Source: Clostridia bacterium (GTDB taxonomy: Bacteria; Bacillota_A; Clostridia; Christensenellales; UBA1750). Taken from it: a DNA stretch of 35,083 nucleotides. The notes beneath the pieces are model-generated. The model saw only the letters and a program-made list of their open reading frames with translations. It searched no databases and was not told the DNA's origin. Shown here piece after piece: positions 7,449-14,699 of this stretch (its first letter is position 1; every line of letters starts with the position of its first letter). The stretch spans positions 1-35,083 of the forward strand of contig JAFPSR010000064.1 in assembly GCA_017413675.1 (NCBI GenBank), written 5' to 3'. The position numbers were made by a program, and so were the translations under genes.

Positions 7449-8729
7449 TTACTGTTTATCCGCCCACTGTGCAAGTTTATCCCAGAGTTTCTCCGTCCGG
7501 TCCCAGATGGATGGAAACTCCCGGGATGGCATCGGGCAGGGACAGGTTCCGATCTCCATGGTCAGACTGGGCACATTCAAGGCCTGCAGTACCCAGTCCT
7601 TATAACCCCCGCAGGAGAAGTTCTCTTCCGGCATTTTTTCTGCTTCGGTATAGCCGGTCAGATTCCGGACTTCTGCCAGCAGAGAACGTGTCCGCTTCAG
7701 TTCATTGCCTTCCTGCAGGAATTCCCAATAGAGAATAGATCCGTAAGCATGATAACTGATGGTCAGATCCCATGTCCCTTTCAGGGTATATTCCACCAGA
7801 GCCTGGGATTCAATCTCGCTCAGGGGTTCCGTCCCTTTATATCCGGAGCCTGACGGACTTTCCGTCGTTTTGGCTTTGATCCATAACCCGTCAAAATTGG
7901 AGTTCAGATCCACGCCCCTGGCGTTCGCCTTCCAGCGTTTGCAGTAATCTTCTATCGTTTGTTCGGGTTTTTTATTCTTCTCGGCAATCATACGGACCTG
8001 TTCCCGCAGTTCCGCATCCCGGATCCCATCCGGCCCGAACTGGCTGATGGAAACTCCATCCGGATTCACCATGGGGATGACATGGAAACATACATCTCTG
8101 AAATTTTTGTTGTTTTCCCATTCCTGAAGCGCCGCTTCCGCCTGCGCCATCAGCAGTTGGGAAGTCATGTATTCCCTGGCATGGATGGATGCGTGCAGCA
8201 AGATGTGGTGGGATGCTTCCGCATTCCCGATTTCCATTACGGGTACCCTTCTCCCATCCGCTGTGATCGTCAGATCATATACACGAACCAAGGACGGGTA
8301 TTCTGCTTTCAGGGCTTCAATATCCGCCAGCATTTCATCGTAGGTATACAAGGCGTCCTGCACATCCACCACCTGCAGTTTTTGCAGGGACAATTCTTCC
8401 TTCGGGGAGATCGCCCCGTCCAGCACAAATCCTTCCATTGTCTTTCCTTTTCCAACGGTTTTAACCCGGGCATACATGCCGCTGCGGGATAGCAGGACCA
8501 CCTCTTCCCCATTTTCCAGAACAGACAGAAGCCTGCCGGTTTCTTCCTGTCCCTCAAAGAGTTTTGTGCTTCCGTTTGCAGCAGATACAATGCAGATTTT
8601 TCCGGAATCCCGTTTCTGCGCACAGGCAGTCAGACAGGGAATAACCAAAAGCAGCAGGACCAGGAAAAGGGCAAAAAGACGAAAACCGCCGGAACGGGAA
8701 ATTTCTGTTTTCGGTGTTCTTCCAAACAT
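7449..8729 (-). CDS. Lipoprotein M14-family zinc carboxypeptidase with SH3-like domain
   Basis: A secreted, lipid-anchored metallopeptidase of 426 residues. The N-terminus has a hydrophobic signal and lipobox LTAC (Cys36). Residues about 44-108 resemble a bacterial SH3 domain, often used to bind cell wall. The M14 domain (about 120-426) shows HAREY with zinc ligands His183 and Glu186, third ligand His327 in ISYHAYG, substrate-binding NARGVDLNSNF with Arg271, and catalytic Glu392 in LTMEIG. All key residues are present, so it should be active. Inference from the SH3 domain and the envelope-gene neighbour: it trims peptidoglycan stem peptides, as gamma-D-glutamyl-diaminopimelate peptidases of M14 do; a role on dietary peptides is possible. 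ATG at 8729; promoter at 8774-8779. Confidence 0.9.
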   Translation of the reverse strand: MFGRTPKTEISRSGGFRLFALFLVLLLLVIPCLTACAQKRDSGKICIVSAANGSTKLFEGQEETGRLLSVLENGEEVVLLSRSGMYARVKTVGKGKTMEGFVLDGAISPKEELSLQKLQVVDVQDALYTYDEMLADIEALKAEYPSLVRVYDLTITADGRRVPVMEIGNAEASHHILLHASIHAREYMTSQLLMAQAEAALQEWENNKNFRDVCFHVIPMVNPDGVSISQFGPDGIRDAELREQVRMIAEKNKKPEQTIEDYCKRWKANARGVDLNSNFDGLWIKAKTTESPSGSGYKGTEPLSEIESQALVEYTLKGTWDLTISYHAYGSILYWEFLQEGNELKRTRSLLAEVRNLTGYTEAEKMPEENFSCGGYKDWVLQALNVPSLTMEIGTCPCPMPSREFPSIWDRTEKLWDKLAQWADKQ

Positions 8730-8773
8730 TTTTTCTTCTCTCTTTTCATGCTATGCACCTGCGGCACACAGCC

Positions 8774-8782
8774 AGTATAACA
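8774..8782 (-). promoter_or_regulatory. Extended -10 promoter of the carboxypeptidase/LTA-synthase-like unit
   Basis: On the minus strand TGTTATACT is an extended -10 (TATACT at plus 8774-8779). The -10 lies beside the 3' arm of a GCCAGT/ACTGGC inverted repeat that overlaps the promoter. No good -35 box is seen. Confidence 0.45.
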
Positions 8783-8869
8783 GAAAAGGACTGGCTTTTC
8801 TACTTATATATAACGACATTCCCCGCACGCCCGTTCCGCTTTGTAGATGTCCGAGATCCTGAGTAACCC

Positions 8870-8903
8870 AAAAAGCAGGAATGAGCAGTCTGCTCATTCC
8901 TGC
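8870..8903 (-). terminator. Intrinsic terminator of the 12276-8936 operon
   Basis: A perfect 13-bp stem (8875-8887 with 8891-8903) has a 3-nt loop and is followed on the minus strand by TTTTT (plus 8870-8874). It lies 32 nt after the stop of the kinase gene. Confidence 0.9.
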
Positions 8904-8935
8904 CGATATTCTCTTCCCTTTGCCGGATACCCGCC

Positions 8936-9760
8936 TCAAAGGAGGGTCACCCTTGTACAGGGAACCCTGTCATTCACCAGGTCACTCAGGTGATGGCGGC
9001 AGTGTCCGATAATCACTTCCGTCCCCTGCAGCGCACAGCGGAGAGAATACTCCAGCTTTGCCCCTGCCCCGTTCGCGCCGGCTCTGGAAGCGCCCACACA
9101 GTTTGCCTGCAGCACGCGGACTTTCTCCGTTAGTTCCTCTGCAGACCTCGCGGTCACATTCCGGACCAGGGTGGAAGGATCCTTGGGATCCTGATAGATC
9201 CCGTCCGTAGTTGTCAGCAGTACCATACGCCTTGCATGCACGAGGGAGGCAATGACTGCCGCTGTCTCATCGTTATCGACACATTCCACAATATCCTTCT
9301 GCCGGCGTCGCAGATTCATCAGTTCCATTTTCCGGTTTTCTTCCGCAGAAACCGGGTCATTGTAATTGATGATCGGGATGGCCCCCTGCATCGCGGAACG
9401 GACCAGAAGAGCCCGGATATGTTCCCGTTTTTCCGGATCGTTGAAATGGGTATGCTCCACCAGAATCTGCCGGATGGAATATTCCGGCCGTACAAATCGG
9501 CGGTAGGTTTCCATCAGGATCGACTGTCCCTGGGAAGCATAATCTGTTTTGACCTCATCCGCGGGTCCCGTCAACTCTGTTCCCGTCCTGTGGATATAAT
9601 CCAGTCTTCCGATCTCCGTCGCCCCGCTGGATACCCAGATGATCCCCGGATGCAGATCCTGACTGATACGGGCCAGCACATTGTAGTCAATATCATTGTC
9701 TTCCTGGCGAATCATTGCCATGGACCCTATCTTTCCGACCAGTTCAAACGTATATTCCAT
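8936..9760 (-). CDS. Amino acid kinase family protein, glutamate 5-kinase-like without PUA domain
   Basis: A 274-residue kinase of the amino acid kinase fold. Family-typical blocks are VGKIGS near the N-terminus, WVSSGATEIG (the VSSGA block of ProB), PIINYNDPVSAEE (compare PIINENDTV), DNDETAAVIASL and LLTTTDGIYQDP. ProB makes gamma-glutamyl phosphate for proline synthesis. Unlike most ProB proteins it ends without the C-terminal PUA domain, has an insert around DYIHRTGTELTGPAD, and is not next to proA, so the substrate is uncertain; such proteins are also labelled uridylate kinase. I chose ATG at 9760 because AGGAGG lies just upstream and the longer frame (to 9835) would overlap the preceding gene. 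Third gene of a three-gene unit, 8 nt after the flavoprotein stop. Confidence 0.75.
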   Translation of the reverse strand: MEYTFELVGKIGSMAMIRQEDNDIDYNVLARISQDLHPGIIWVSSGATEIGRLDYIHRTGTELTGPADEVKTDYASQGQSILMETYRRFVRPEYSIRQILVEHTHFNDPEKREHIRALLVRSAMQGAIPIINYNDPVSAEENRKMELMNLRRRQKDIVECVDNDETAAVIASLVHARRMVLLTTTDGIYQDPKDPSTLVRNVTARSAEELTEKVRVLQANCVGASRAGANGAGAKLEYSLRCALQGTEVIIGHCRHHLSDLVNDRVPCTRVTLL

Positions 9761-9768
9761 TCTTCCTC

Positions 9769-11016
9769 CTATGCCCGGATCTCCCTTAAGCGTTTCGTGA
9801 CTGCTTCTGCCACAACTGACGCTGAACTCCAGCATAAATATAAATTATACCCTCCGCAGTCTCCGTGGAGATGGATGAGTTCCCCGGCAACATACAGATC
9901 TTTCTGTATTCTGGACGCCAGGGTCTGCGGCTCAATCTGGGTATGGTCCGCCCCGCCTGCCGCGATTTGAGCCATGGCAAATCCCTGCGTCCCGGTAACG
10001 GTAAACGGCAATCCCTTCAATCGATCGGCAAGAATCCGGATCTGTTCATCTGTCAGGACCCCAACCGACTGATTTACCGGAATACCGGATATCTCCAGAA
10101 CCCGCAGGGCAAGCATACGGGGAACCAGCCCGGCAAACAGCACCGTTATGTCTTCCCTGGCATATTTATCCCGGTTACTCGCAAGAATCGACTGGATTTC
10201 CTGTTTCTCCCGGTCCGGAAACAAGTCCATTTCCACCGTGCATTGTGTTCCCTCTTGCCGGAGGCACTGCACGGAATAACTCAGCTGCATCGCGCAGATT
10301 CCGGACAATCCATACTCCGTAAAAAGAACTTCGCCTTCCTCGCAGCGCAGTACTTTCCCGTTCTGCGCACATAGATGGAGCTCTGCCGGCAGCCGTATCC
10401 CCTTCAACCCGCGGATCTGCTGTTTTTCACAAAGCAACGGAGCCAGTGCGGGAACAGGATCCCGCATCGTATGCCCCAGGTTCCGCAGCAAGGCATACCC
10501 ATCCATACTGCCCCCCTGCTTAGGCCCCGCGCAGCCTCCCATTGCCGCCAGAAGGATAAAGCCCCGGATTCTTTCCCCGGATTCAGACAGGACATTCCAT
10601 ATACCGGCCTCCCGGAAAGCCCGGACAGCCTTAAACCCAGTCCTTACAGTACATCCCAGGGCATTCAGGGTATAACGGAAAACATCCACAACCGCAGATG
10701 CCTGGAAGGAGGAGGGATACAGTCTCCCGGCACTGTCCCGCCGGATCGGAAGGCCGAGATCCCGGAAGATTTCCTCCGTTCTCCGGACTCTTCCTTCACA
10801 GATCAACCCGGGAAGCAGGGACAGATCCCCATAAAAATGCCTCTCCGACAAATCCGTATTGCCAAGGTTGCAGCGCCCGTTCCCGGTAGCGAGCAGTTTT
10901 CTGCCTATCCGTTCATCTTTTTCCGCCAGTACAACGGAAAATCCTTCCTTCGCCAGCAGACAGCCGGCCATCAGGCCGGATGCCCCGCCGCCCAGGATGA
11001 TGACATCATAAGGCAT
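9769..11016 (-). CDS. BaiN/HI0933-like FAD-dependent oxidoreductase
   Basis: A 415-residue flavoprotein of the HI0933/BaiN family, related to aminoacetone oxidase-like annotations. The N-terminal dinucleotide-binding motif is DVIILGGGASGLMAG with an acidic residue at LAEKDE, followed by the family signature GRKLLATGNGRCNLGN. The C-terminal FAD-binding block GFAMAQIAAGGADHTQIEPQT and the ending YVAGELIHLHGDCGGYNL are also family-typical. Function is poorly known across the family; BaiN takes part in bile-acid dehydroxylation in some clostridia, but most members have no assigned substrate and I do not assign one here. ATG at 11016 follows GGAGGAG. It sits 36 nt after the mutase gene and 8 nt before the kinase gene. 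Confidence 0.9.
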   Translation of the reverse strand: MPYDVIILGGGASGLMAGCLLAKEGFSVVLAEKDERIGRKLLATGNGRCNLGNTDLSERHFYGDLSLLPGLICEGRVRRTEEIFRDLGLPIRRDSAGRLYPSSFQASAVVDVFRYTLNALGCTVRTGFKAVRAFREAGIWNVLSESGERIRGFILLAAMGGCAGPKQGGSMDGYALLRNLGHTMRDPVPALAPLLCEKQQIRGLKGIRLPAELHLCAQNGKVLRCEEGEVLFTEYGLSGICAMQLSYSVQCLRQEGTQCTVEMDLFPDREKQEIQSILASNRDKYAREDITVLFAGLVPRMLALRVLEISGIPVNQSVGVLTDEQIRILADRLKGLPFTVTGTQGFAMAQIAAGGADHTQIEPQTLASRIQKDLYVAGELIHLHGDCGGYNLYLCWSSASVVAEAVTKRLREIRA

Positions 11017-11052
11017 CTACCGCTCCTCCTTTCCGGAAAGATTTCTCCTGTT

Positions 11053-12276
11053 TTATTCCTCAAACAGACGGGATACCAGGCAGGTCCCATCCTCAATATA
11101 CGGTCCCTGTGCTGCAGTCTTTTCACAGAACTTCTCCTGCGTTCCCAGACAACGGGACGAATCATAGAGAAGGTAGGGGATCGGTGTTCCGTCGTGCGTA
11201 CGGGTGGACAACGGGGTATAGTGATCGCTGAGCAGAAGCAGGCGGTATGGTTGTCCTGCTTTTTCCAGCGCTTCTGTGAACGGGGTCAATACCTTCTCGT
11301 CGATCAGTTCGATTGCCCGGATTTTTCCTGCCATATCCCCGTTATGGGAACATTCGTCCGGCGCTTCAATGTGGAGCACCGTAAAATCATCCTTTTTGAG
11401 AATTTCCAGCGCAGAACGTACTTTTGCCGCATAATCGGTCGTAATCTCCCCGTTGGCCCCTTCCACTTCCGGAGCATAGAGCCCTGCCAGATTCGCAATT
11501 CCCTTGACCAGCGGGACAGCCGTTACCGCACCGCCGTAGTGACCGTGTGCCTCACGGAAGGAAAACAGCTGTGCCGCACTTCCCTGTCCCCAGAACCAAA
11601 GGGAATTCACAGGCAGAAGCCCTTCCGCACGGCGTTTCCGATTTACCGCAGCGTTTTTCAACACCTTATAGGATTCCTCCATAATCTGTATGAGGAGTTC
11701 CCCATCCTTTCCCCTGGGCAGGTAATCCGTAATTTTCTTTTCCTTGATGTCATGCGGCGGGGTTGTCTCCAGATCCGGGCTTCCTCCCGCACGGACCGCG
11801 ATATGCCGGTAAGAGGGATTCACCTTGAATGTCATCCCGCTTCTGACAAGCAGATCCGAAAAGCCAGGATCTGCCAGCAGTTCCTCCATCAGGGCATATG
11901 CCTCCTCTCCCGACAGCGTACCGCCGGAATGAGACAATATGGTTTTTTCCCTGTAGGGCAGCTCATCCTCCGTTAACGAAACTGTATTGCAGCGATAGGA
12001 GATGTCCCCGGCATGCAGTTCCACTCCGGATCCTGCCGCTTCCAGGGAAGACCTCCCTGTATAGAATTTTCGGGGATCATATCCGAAAATCGACAGGATT
12101 GCCGTATCACTTCCGGCGGGGACTCCTTCCGGGACCGTGTTCCCGGTACCGATTTCAGCCCGCCTGCAGGCCTTATCCATCCACGGTGTCACAGCCGTTT
12201 CCAACGGGGTTTTCCCATCCAGTTCCCGGATCGGGAAATCCGCCATTCCATCTGCAATTACAATCGCATATTTCAT
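11053..12276 (-). CDS. apgM: Cofactor-independent phosphoglycerate mutase, archaeal-type (ApgM family)
   Basis: A 407-residue alkaline-phosphatase-superfamily enzyme. The first residues MKYAIVIADGMADFP supply a metal-binding Asp, and GSDTAILSIFGYDP contains the catalytic Ser or Thr region. The later block HIEAPDECSHNGD, ending with LLLSDHYTPLSTRTH, carries the other metal ligands. It should interconvert 2- and 3-phosphoglycerate; some relatives in this family were proposed to act as homoserine kinases, which would make this a threonine-pathway enzyme, so the role is not certain. I chose ATG at 12276 (AGGAAACAGGAAA upstream) rather than a longer frame to 12384, because the family N-terminus begins exactly there. 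First gene of the unit ending at 8936. Confidence 0.88.
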   Translation of the reverse strand: MKYAIVIADGMADFPIRELDGKTPLETAVTPWMDKACRRAEIGTGNTVPEGVPAGSDTAILSIFGYDPRKFYTGRSSLEAAGSGVELHAGDISYRCNTVSLTEDELPYREKTILSHSGGTLSGEEAYALMEELLADPGFSDLLVRSGMTFKVNPSYRHIAVRAGGSPDLETTPPHDIKEKKITDYLPRGKDGELLIQIMEESYKVLKNAAVNRKRRAEGLLPVNSLWFWGQGSAAQLFSFREAHGHYGGAVTAVPLVKGIANLAGLYAPEVEGANGEITTDYAAKVRSALEILKKDDFTVLHIEAPDECSHNGDMAGKIRAIELIDEKVLTPFTEALEKAGQPYRLLLLSDHYTPLSTRTHDGTPIPYLLYDSSRCLGTQEKFCEKTAAQGPYIEDGTCLVSRLFEE

Positions 12277-12351
12277 TTTCCTGTTTCCTTTGATACAATG
12301 GGAATAAGGTAAACCAGGTCGGGAACCTATCCGCCTGTCTTGCCAGTTGTC

Positions 12352-12360
12352 ATTATAACA
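12352..12360 (-). promoter_or_regulatory. Candidate extended -10 promoter for the apgM unit
   Basis: On the minus strand TGTTATAAT is an extended -10 (TATAAT complementing plus 12352-12357), about 75 nt before the apgM start. No -35 is convincing. The plus strand here reads TATAAC (12354-12359), so a divergent promoter for the exoribonuclease gene could use the same AT-rich patch. Confidence 0.4.
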
Positions 12361-12387
12361 TACCAAATCCGGGGAGGACAGCATCTG

Positions 12388-13413
12388 ATGGATCCAGTTT
12401 TGTTAAGACAAAAGCAAAAAGATGAAGCGATTGACGGCATTCTTCTGATCAAGGATGCCGAAGTCCGTGTCTCCAGCACCGGATCCAAATATCTGGATGC
12501 AACCGTAACAGACGCGACAGGGGAAATGAATGCGAAATGCTGGGATTGGGGTGACCAGAACCCTCCTGCTTCCAATCTCCCCATCCGCGTCCGGGGCCTG
12601 ATCAAGGAATTTGCCGGAAAGCTTCAGCTGCGGATCGACAAATGGCGTCCGGCCACCGCAGAAGAAGTTGTATGGAGCCAGCTGATCCCCACAGCTCCCG
12701 AGGAGCCGGATGCCATGTACAATGAAATCCATGAAACCATAGTGTCCCTTACGGATGAGGATTACCGTGATATCGCCCTGTATTTGTTGGAAGGCAACAA
12801 GGACCGCCTGATGATCTGGCCCGCTGCCACTTCTTTTCATCATGCCCAACGTTCCGGTCTGCTGTATCATACGGTTTCCATGCTGCGCACTTCCAAGGCT
12901 CTGCTGGATGTCTACCAGGATTTAAACAGATCCCTCCTCCTCTGCGGCGTCGTACTGCATGATCTGAGCAAACTGGAAGAAATCAGCAGTACAAACCAGG
13001 GTGTCCCCGGGGAATATACGCCTCGCGGCATGCTGCTCGGGCATATTTCCATGGGGATGGAAATGGTCCGCCTGGCAGGTCTTGCCACCCGGATCCCGGA
13101 AGAAAAAATACTGCTGCTGCAGCATATGCTTCTTTCTCATCATGAACTTCCCGAATTCGGAAGTCCCCGTCCCCCCATGATACCGGAGGCCGAAGTGCTG
13201 CAGGCGGTAGACCGATTGGATGCCCGTCTGTTTGCCATGCGTGAAGCACTGAAAACCACCGAACCCGGTACATTCTCAGACCGTGTCCGTTCCATGGACG
13301 GCCGGAGACTCTATAAGCCGCTTCCCGACTTAATGGCCTCCCAGGTAACAATGGAAGAAACCACAGAGGAAGACAGGGAAGAACCTGCAACACCGCCTCC
13401 CGGCATTGCATAG
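12388..13413 (+). CDS. yhaM: 3'-5' exoribonuclease YhaM family (OB-fold plus HD domain)
   Basis: YhaM-type enzymes shorten RNA from the 3' end in the cytoplasm of Bacillota and use a metal-binding HD domain. The 341-residue product has an OB-fold nucleic-acid-binding region (about 10-92, with KYLDATVTDATGEMNAKCWD) and an HD domain (about 145-290). Metal-binding candidates are His161 in LLYHTVSM, His191-Asp192 in VVLHDLSK, His219 and the histidines in LLSHHELPEFG. I chose ATG at 12388, which has GGGGAGG upstream, over the longer frame from 12340. The length is slightly above the B. subtilis protein, with a Pro/Glu-rich tail after about residue 320. It stands alone, divergent from apgM. Confidence 0.9.
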   Translation: MDPVLLRQKQKDEAIDGILLIKDAEVRVSSTGSKYLDATVTDATGEMNAKCWDWGDQNPPASNLPIRVRGLIKEFAGKLQLRIDKWRPATAEEVVWSQLIPTAPEEPDAMYNEIHETIVSLTDEDYRDIALYLLEGNKDRLMIWPAATSFHHAQRSGLLYHTVSMLRTSKALLDVYQDLNRSLLLCGVVLHDLSKLEEISSTNQGVPGEYTPRGMLLGHISMGMEMVRLAGLATRIPEEKILLLQHMLLSHHELPEFGSPRPPMIPEAEVLQAVDRLDARLFAMREALKTTEPGTFSDRVRSMDGRRLYKPLPDLMASQVTMEETTEEDREEPATPPPGIA

Positions 13414-13528
13414 GATGGAATTCCCAGGCCGCAGAAAAACGGCTGATGCTATGTCATTCGTCAAAAAAACAGGACAAGTATGACTGTCCCCTGTATGACC
13501 TCAGTCTCAAGAGAAAGGAAGCCTTAAC

Positions 13529-13843
13529 ATGCGTTGCGGTTGTCCACAGTGTGGAATCTGGATGGTGCAGTCCGATTCCAATCCTCCCGCCTGTGTCTGT
13601 CCGGAGTGCGGGTATCGCTGCAGTGCCTGTATGGGCACCAACAGCGTTCTGAGTCCGGAAGATCTGAAAAAGCTTGGTGAAGATGAGACCGGCTTCCTAT
13701 ATGAAGCGATTGCCCGGGATTTTGACCCGGATCCCGAAGATATCCCGATACCGCCGGATGAAAAGGAGCCGTCGGATCCGTATCCCGTGGATAATTTCTT
13801 TCGCGGAAACACGGGAAAACCCCAGAACAGGAAAAAAACATAA
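13529..13843 (+). CDS. Small zinc-ribbon-like protein, function unknown
   Basis: A 104-residue protein I cannot name. The N-terminal 38 residues hold eight cysteines, including CPQC (5-8), CPEC (24-27) and CSAC (31-34), the pattern of a zinc ribbon or rubredoxin-like knuckle that could bind one or two zinc ions. The rest is acidic and proline-rich (DPDPEDIPIPPDEKEP) and is probably disordered, ending in a basic tail. No membrane segment. An AAAGGAAG sequence precedes the ATG, and an intrinsic terminator overlaps its stop codon, which supports a real gene. Such small proteins may act as adaptors or nucleic-acid-binding proteins, but nothing in the context fixes a role. Confidence 0.7.
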   Translation: MRCGCPQCGIWMVQSDSNPPACVCPECGYRCSACMGTNSVLSPEDLKKLGEDETGFLYEAIARDFDPDPEDIPIPPDEKEPSDPYPVDNFFRGNTGKPQNRKKT

Positions 13844-13868
13844 CTGAGCAGGTTCACTGCTCAGTTTT
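13842..13868 (+). terminator. Intrinsic terminator overlapping the zinc-ribbon gene stop
   Basis: A 9-bp stem (13842-13850 with 13858-13866) with a 7-nt loop runs into a short T-run (TTTT then C). Its left arm includes the last two bases of the TAA stop. It separates the zinc-ribbon gene from the hydrolase gene 26 nt later. Confidence 0.75.
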
Positions 13869-13894
13869 CTGCTTTTCGGAAACAGAGGTACTGT

Positions 13895-14572
13895 ATGGAT
13901 ATTCACCTATATTATCAGGAATACGGTTCAGGATACCCGTTGATCCTCCTGCATGGGAACGGGGGAAGCAGTGATTATTTTTCGGAACAGTTCCAGCCCT
14001 TTTCCTCCGTTCGTCATGTGATTGCGCCGGATACCCGGGGACACGGCAGGACGCCGCGGGGAAACAAGCCGTTTACCACCCGGCAGTTTGCGCAGGACCT
14101 GGAGGAATTCATGGAGGAACTCGGCATCGCTAAAGCAGATCTTCTCGGCTTTTCCGACGGTGCCAATATTGCCATGGTTTTTGCGCTCCGTTATCCCGGC
14201 CGCGTCCGGAAGCTGGTACTGGACGGAGGCAATATCCGCCCGTTCGGCGTAAAAGCAAGGTATCAGCTTCGGATTGAACTGGCCTGTCTGAAAGCGGAAT
14301 TCGCAGCCCGGAAAAACCCCGCAGTTGTTCCGAAGGCAGAAATGCTGGGGATCATGGTGCATGATTTTACCACAACACCGCAGGATCTTGCCCGGATCCG
14401 GATTCCTACCCTAGTCATAGCCGGAACCCATGACATGATCCGGAAAAGCCATACCCGGCTGATCGCCTCCTCTATCCCCGGAGCCTCTTTGCTCCTGATT
14501 CCCGGGGATCACGGCGTGGCAGCCGGGAATCCGGAAGCCTTCAATAAAGCCGTTCTTGATTTCCTGGAATAA
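13895..14572 (+). CDS. Alpha/beta hydrolase
   Basis: A 225-residue cytoplasmic alpha/beta hydrolase with no signal peptide. The oxyanion-hole segment is LILLHGNGGSS (about 17-26), the nucleophile elbow is GFSDGA (Ser87), and the remaining triad members are probably Asp180 in GTHDM and His206 in GDHGVA. The short cap region (about 112-160) makes it a compact member. It resembles esterases, but the substrate cannot be told from sequence. The ATG follows a weak AGAGGTACTGT stretch. It lies between two terminators, so it is probably transcribed alone, from a promoter I could not identify with confidence. Confidence 0.85.
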   Translation: MDIHLYYQEYGSGYPLILLHGNGGSSDYFSEQFQPFSSVRHVIAPDTRGHGRTPRGNKPFTTRQFAQDLEEFMEELGIAKADLLGFSDGANIAMVFALRYPGRVRKLVLDGGNIRPFGVKARYQLRIELACLKAEFAARKNPAVVPKAEMLGIMVHDFTTTPQDLARIRIPTLVIAGTHDMIRKSHTRLIASSIPGASLLLIPGDHGVAAGNPEAFNKAVLDFLE

Positions 14573-14584
14573 TCCATCGTTCCC

Positions 14585-14615
14585 TCCCTGCCGTTTATTT
14601 CGGCAGGGACGTTTT
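14585..14615 (+). terminator. Intrinsic terminator after the hydrolase gene
   Basis: A 9-bp stem (14585-14593 with 14601-14609) with a 7-nt AT loop is followed by CGTTTTCTT. It lies 12 nt after the hydrolase stop. Confidence 0.85.
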
Positions 14616-14630
14616 CTTCCCGAAAAAAAG

Positions 14631-14659
14631 TTGGCGAAACGCTTTCCGCGTTGTATGAT
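14631..14659 (+). promoter_or_regulatory. Promoter of the MATE-ATPase fusion and probably of the downstream run
   Basis: TTGGCG (14631-14636) and TATGAT (14654-14659) are separated by exactly 17 nt. TTG immediately before the -10 adds to the match. The start codon at 14700 lies 41 nt further on. Confidence 0.7.
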
Positions 14660-14699
14660 AGACTGGTAGATGTATGGAATACGGAGGAAAGAGACACCG

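Noticed and set aside
10375..11976. Open frame of 533 codons on the plus strand
   Set aside because: Antisense to the flavoprotein and ApgM genes; crosses gene boundaries and shows no recognisable motif.
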